This document shows, in pieces, positions 59,966 to 64,000 of a stretch of DNA of 64,000 bases. The DNA is from Lamellibrachia satsuma. Its lineage: Eukaryota; Annelida; Polychaeta; Sabellida; Siboglinidae. The stretch is taken from NCBI GenBank assembly GCA_033239005.1, contig BSQZ01000040.1:4808599-4872598 (forward strand). The letters run 5' to 3'. Position numbers and translations under genes: made by a program. Within the stretch, counting starts at the first letter, position 1. Each line of letters opens with the position of its first letter. The notes below the pieces were generated by a model, which was not told the origin of the DNA, did no database searches, and was given only the letters and a program-made list of their open reading frames with translations.

Positions 59966-60671
59966 AAATGTGAAACGAAGAATTTCACGCCTTTTGAAAA
60001 TATACTCTTGAGTGGCAGCTATCATTGAACCACGTAGTATCTGAGGTTAATTGACGTATGTGTAGTACACATATCGTTGTTTTGAGATGTCGCCTTATCA
60101 CCAAGAGAACGCCCGATAGTTGAGTTATAAGGCGAAGATGATCTGGGCATATCGGGCGTCCTTCGTCTAATTTATAACAAACCATTCAAATCGTTGTACG
60201 TCTGGTTGTGCGCACTGGCGTGTGTTTTAGATTTAACGAGATTTAACAAGACTGTTTACCAAAACATCATTCTGATACGAGTGTTCTTGGACACGAGCTT
60301 AAGCAACAACGAACAGGTTCATTCATAAATTGTTAGATTCATGAACTGCTAGACGAACCTGTGTGGTCACTTGTCATAACAAATATAGATGAAACCCGTA
60401 GGCGCAAACTTCAAAATGTAGTTGCCACAATAAAGTGAGGCACGAACAAATTGAACAAATTTGAAAAATTTTATCGGGAGAATCGACCAAGCACATTTGT
60501 AAATAATACACACAAATAATTATAAGCCCTATGTATTTTGATTTTTTACTATATAATAATAACATATAATATAATAATCATTTAATATAATGACAAAGGC
60601 AGGATAATTTGTTCCAAGTTAGTAACGAGTCATGTGGATCAATACGCCTTGCTGCATAGATAGATACGTGT
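59966..60671. other. Spacer between tRNA copies 3 and 4
   Basis: No gene recognised. A small palindrome with 'acaggttc'/'gaacctgt' ends lies at 60314-60362. Confidence 0.45.
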
Positions 60672-60743
60672 GCCTCTATAGCTCAGTGGTAGAGCACTGG
60701 TCTCGTAAACCAGGGGTCGTGAGTTCAAACCTCACTGGGGGCT
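60672..60743 (+). tRNA. tRNA-Thr(CGT), copy 4
   Basis: As the other copies except for one A-to-G change in the 3' acceptor strand (TGGGGGC), giving a T-G wobble in the acceptor stem. Still foldable and probably functional. Confidence 0.93.
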
Positions 60744-60749
60744 GATTCG

Positions 60750-60753
60750 TTTT
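60750..60753 (+). terminator. Pol III T-run after tRNA copy 4
   Basis: Four T residues six bases after the gene. Confidence 0.75.
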
Positions 60754-62289
60754 CTCGAAACAAATATTTATAAATTAGTTTTTCTGCCTAAAAATGTAAT
60801 AAATGTCCAGTTACAATATCTGAGTTGTTTGGTGTACAAATATTCATCACAGCACATCTTATTTCCATGAAACGATTTTGGTGGGGGGATTGTGTTTGGG
60901 GACTTCTCCAAAACGGTTTTGTCCTACATCACTAGAACTTATGCCACAAAATATAAGAAATGCAAGACGTACTTAACTCAATAACCCATATTGTTATGCT
61001 GTGTAGTCCAGTGGCGGGTTAAAACACTCGTGGGCCCGAGACACCGGTCGAGGACCCGAGCTAGACCTTAACGACACCTTAGCGATGCGTATTCTACAGT
61101 TCTACCCTGCATATTTTCGTTATGACTAAAATACTAATGCTACCTTCAACTGAGTAAGTCAACACTTATTCTCCGCTGCACTATTTTTAAACAAGCTAAA
61201 ACCATCCTAAACGATTTATTCGGTGAAATATTCGCAAAAAGCGCGTCATGACAACTGTGCACATAAAGCTTATGGCGGAAAGGAAATATGGACGTTTCCT
61301 CCTTTCAAGCGGCAAGAGTTCTCGCGTACACCGTTAGCAGCAGCTGCCGTCAATCGTAACCGCTGAACATTGCTTGGGCGTCTTCGAGCGGGATCACCTT
61401 CCCATTCAAGCTCGAGGGATCACCCACGACAGTTCGACTAGCCTGTCATCGATTATCGCACATTACTAAGTCCCCACCCGACCCGGGTGGGTGGTTTATT
61501 GAGCGATTCCCGGCTGCCCGACGGCTTAAGATCCATATACAATTCTTGTTCGGCTGCGACGGCTGTAGACGACGTCCTGCACCAAGTACGTGATTCCTTT
61601 GGCGCCGGTGCAAACAAGGGAGCGTTGAGATATGGTTGGCGCGTGAGCAGTCTGAGGACAATCGGGTCAGGTGGGTTGTGTTTATCTCATTGTTTGATGC
61701 GTTGAACTGTTCTGTTGTCAATATTGTGGCGTTCATTCAAGGCAGCATTTTCGCGGTCATGTTGTCACAACCATATGTAGTATTAATGAGATAAAACGGG
61801 ACACAAAACCACACCATACGTTCGCGCACCTACGCACGCACGTGCGCTCGCTCGCACACACGCACGTACTTACGTTCACGCACACGTACACGAATGTACT
61901 AGTACTAATGATAAAAAATCCCTGGTGATCCCTATTGGAATTAAGTTCAGATAACATTAATTAATTTACTTATATTAGTACATCCGATTTTATCTTATTT
62001 CGTTAGATTAGTCAAGTGGAGTACATCGCATTTATATGACATAGATGGTAACGTAGGAATTGCATTCTGTACTGTCTACGGTACGTGTGTGTTGTTGAAA
62101 GTCGGCGCTCTATTTCTGGCCCGTGACGTTTGTGTCATCCTGAACACGCGCCTCTGTCAGTCAAATTACAGCCAGTCTCGCCCACTAAAAGTTACACAGA
62201 AGGAAAAAGACGCAGATGGAAAACGATGTGTGGGTCTAAGCGCATAAACGCGTGCACACAAACACTGGTGTGTCTAGGATCTCGCAAAG
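60754..62289. other. Intergenic, CpG-rich
   Basis: No gene recognised. 61301-61740 is GC-richer than its surroundings and carries overlapping open frames of 72 and 96 codons without known domains. Confidence 0.4.
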
Positions 62290-62400
62290 GAGTGGCGGGG
62301 GGGGGCAAGCTTAGTCACCCATTAGTTTACTATGTCACCGTGAAGTGGCGCAACAAGCCAAAGGCGTGGCCCAATGACCAATGACTAAATGCGTTACTGC
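62290..62400. repeat. Dispersed repeat family F, copy 2
   Basis: Matches 51880-52000 ('cttagtcacccattagttta', 'gtggcgcaaca', 'ggcgtggc'). Confidence 0.7.
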
Positions 62401-62676
62401 ACACGGATAGGTCGACAATTAAAGTCCAAACATAAAGTTGTGCGATGCGGTGAGTCGAAATAGGGCAGCGTAACTCCAGCCTCCAGCCTGCTACTGAGAC
62501 GGGCGTTACGCCGTTGAGTTAACGCGCCACGCCGCTTACGGGTCGTTCACAATTGGCGACATTTACTTGTTCGTACAAAGGCTACTAAGGGGGAGGGGTC
62601 AAGGTATATGTACTAATTGTTTTAATGTTGGTTGCATGAGAAATATGGCCACCTTTGTGTCATGCAGCGCCGCGCA

Positions 62677-63655
62677 GTGAACTGTTACGGAACTACATGT
62701 CACCATAGAGTTGCTAGAAAAACACAACACTTTAACATATTATTGGAGGTGTTTGTAAGCATGTTTGTCCTAAATACATGCAGTGTTTCATAACATTGAT
62801 ACATCGACGTATTTATCAATCTGCAAAATTGTCAAAATTTTTAGTCGGGCGGCGGGGGGTACGAGGCTTAGAACGCGTTGTGCGAATGTCGACAATTGTT
62901 AACGGCCTCTTACGAAATACTGAAACTGTTGCAACGCGGGTCTATTTGATAGAATGATTGATAGGGCGTCTGCTGTAGTTTCCACAAACGAATGTTTTAT
63001 TGCGACTTGATGACGTTGATACAACGTTACAACTGTCAGCGCACGTGGTGGATCCGCTCTTGTTTACCAATGCGATCCTTCGTTTTCCCGAAGTGCCCAT
63101 ATTTTCGTCGACGCCAGCACTTTCCATGGAAGACATAACTGCGTTTTCGTTAGAAGTGTGTTTATGGCAAAAGCCATTCTGCAACCTGAAATTTACAACT
63201 CCATTCCGAGACGTCCCCTTTGAGAGAATGTGAACCATCGGTGATATTGCTATGACCCCGGGTATAAGAGTCAGGAGTCGGGGGAAAGAGATTATCCTGC
63301 TCGGGATGAAATAAAAGAACATACTCGTCTTCAGGGAGGGGGGTTCGAACTACAGAATTTGACATAATTTTGAATAACTGTAAAATGTTCTGATTGATAA
63401 CGCCCGAACTCCCCCTTTCTAAAGCCTGAGGACAGGTTTGAGGAAGGAGGGTGTTGGGAGGGCGGAACCCCATCGTACAATACGGAAAGGTTTGACCAGT
63501 GAAGGTATCGAAGGATGTTACGTTACACATGCTGTAGCAATTTAAAAGAATAATTACGGTTGTAAAAATAACTATCGAACCAACATTTTTGAGAGAATTT
63601 GCTTTAACTGAAACATTTTTAGAAATCATCGCATAAATCCCCCGGCTGATTGTGT
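62677..63655 (-). mobile_element. Dispersed element R, copy 2 (inverted)
   Basis: Reverse-complement relative of 44138-44970. The conserved open stretch is at about 62942-63195 on the minus strand, differing from copy 1 at only a handful of residues. It carries roughly 150 bp more than copy 1, mainly around 63240-63340. It abuts the 57-bp array. Confidence 0.75.
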
Positions 63656-63659
63656 TCGC

Positions 63660-64000
63660 CCGAACACTATTCAATACCGCGAGGACGGGCCCGGGCAGTA
63701 ACACGTTGCGATGACATAACACACTATTCAGTACCGCGAGGACGGGCCCGGGCAGTAACACGGTGCGATGACATAACACACTATTCAGTACCGCGAGGAC
63801 GGGCCCGGGAGTAACACGGTGCGATGACATAAAACACTATTCAGTACCGCGAGGACGGGCCGGGAGTAACACGGTGCGATGACATAACACACTATTCAGT
63901 ACCGCGAGGACGGGCCCGGGCAGTAACACGGTGCGATGACATAACACACTATTCAGTACCGCGAGGACGGGCCCGGGAGTAACACGGTGCGATGACATAA
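63660..64000. repeat. 57-bp GC-rich tandem array running off the window
   Basis: About six copies of 'actattcagtaccgcgagga', 'cgggcccgggcagtaacacg' and 'gtgcgatgacataacac'. Some copies lack two or three bases of the 'cgggcccggg' palindrome. It continues beyond 64000. Confidence 0.97.

Noticed and set aside
61446..61736. 96-residue minus-strand frame in a GC-richer island
   Set aside because: Overlaps an equally open plus frame, with no recognisable domain or splice signals.
62450..62560. tRNA-like sequence on the minus strand ('cgttaactcaacggcgtaac')
   Set aside because: It does not fold into a complete cloverleaf; at most an old SINE head.

Overview
The window is animal nuclear DNA. Coding sequence is split into short exons with GT-AG introns. 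Most of the rest is tandem repeats, foldback elements, tRNA-derived SINE-like copies and degraded non-LTR retrotransposon. The protein relationships (an ERICH3 orthologue with a DUF4590 region) and the repeat style fit an invertebrate, perhaps a mollusc or another marine lophotrochozoan. The species cannot be fixed from sequence alone. No bacterial, organellar or viral gene was recognised.

Positions 1-25854, minus strand: an ERICH3-like (glutamate-rich protein 3) gene, here called module B plus the shared 3' part. I could place 16 coding exons with matching phases: B0 (start MSHIDAG), B1, B2, B2b, B3, B4, B5, then exons 6-14. Exons 6-8 carry the conserved cysteine-containing DUF4590 region. 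Exons 9-14 form a Ser/Glu/Asp-rich tail that may run off the left edge. ERICH3 proteins are associated with cilia and vesicle traffic in vertebrates.

Positions 31943-39312, minus strand: a second 5' half of the same gene (module A: A0-A5). It has its own ATG exon (MSHVHAG), the same exon order, the same phases, intact splice sites and no stops, but no copy of exons 6-14. A5 ends in phase 0, exactly as B5 does, and exon 6 starts in phase 0. The locus therefore looks like two alternative promoter-plus-N-terminus cassettes placed in tandem before one shared C-terminal part. A 5'-truncated duplicate is the competing reading. A block of about 45 bp lies upstream of both start exons and is conserved between them. 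This architecture is the main discovery candidate.

The introns hold large tandem arrays. The most striking (11496-14122, ten copies of about 263 bp) begins inside exon 7. Each unit carries a perfect copy of the exon 7 splice acceptor and the first 14 exon bases, followed by a donor-like GTAAGG. A 20-bp array fills the intron just before exon 6.

Positions 39400-64000: gene-poor, CpG-rich DNA. It holds four near-identical tRNA-Thr(CGT) genes at 57069, 58761, 59876 and 60672, each followed by a T-run terminator. It also holds a degenerate LINE (about 54220-55190), several inverted-repeat elements, a two-copy inverted dispersed repeat (44138-44970 and 62677-63655), and arrays with 72-bp, 57-bp and G/A-rich units.
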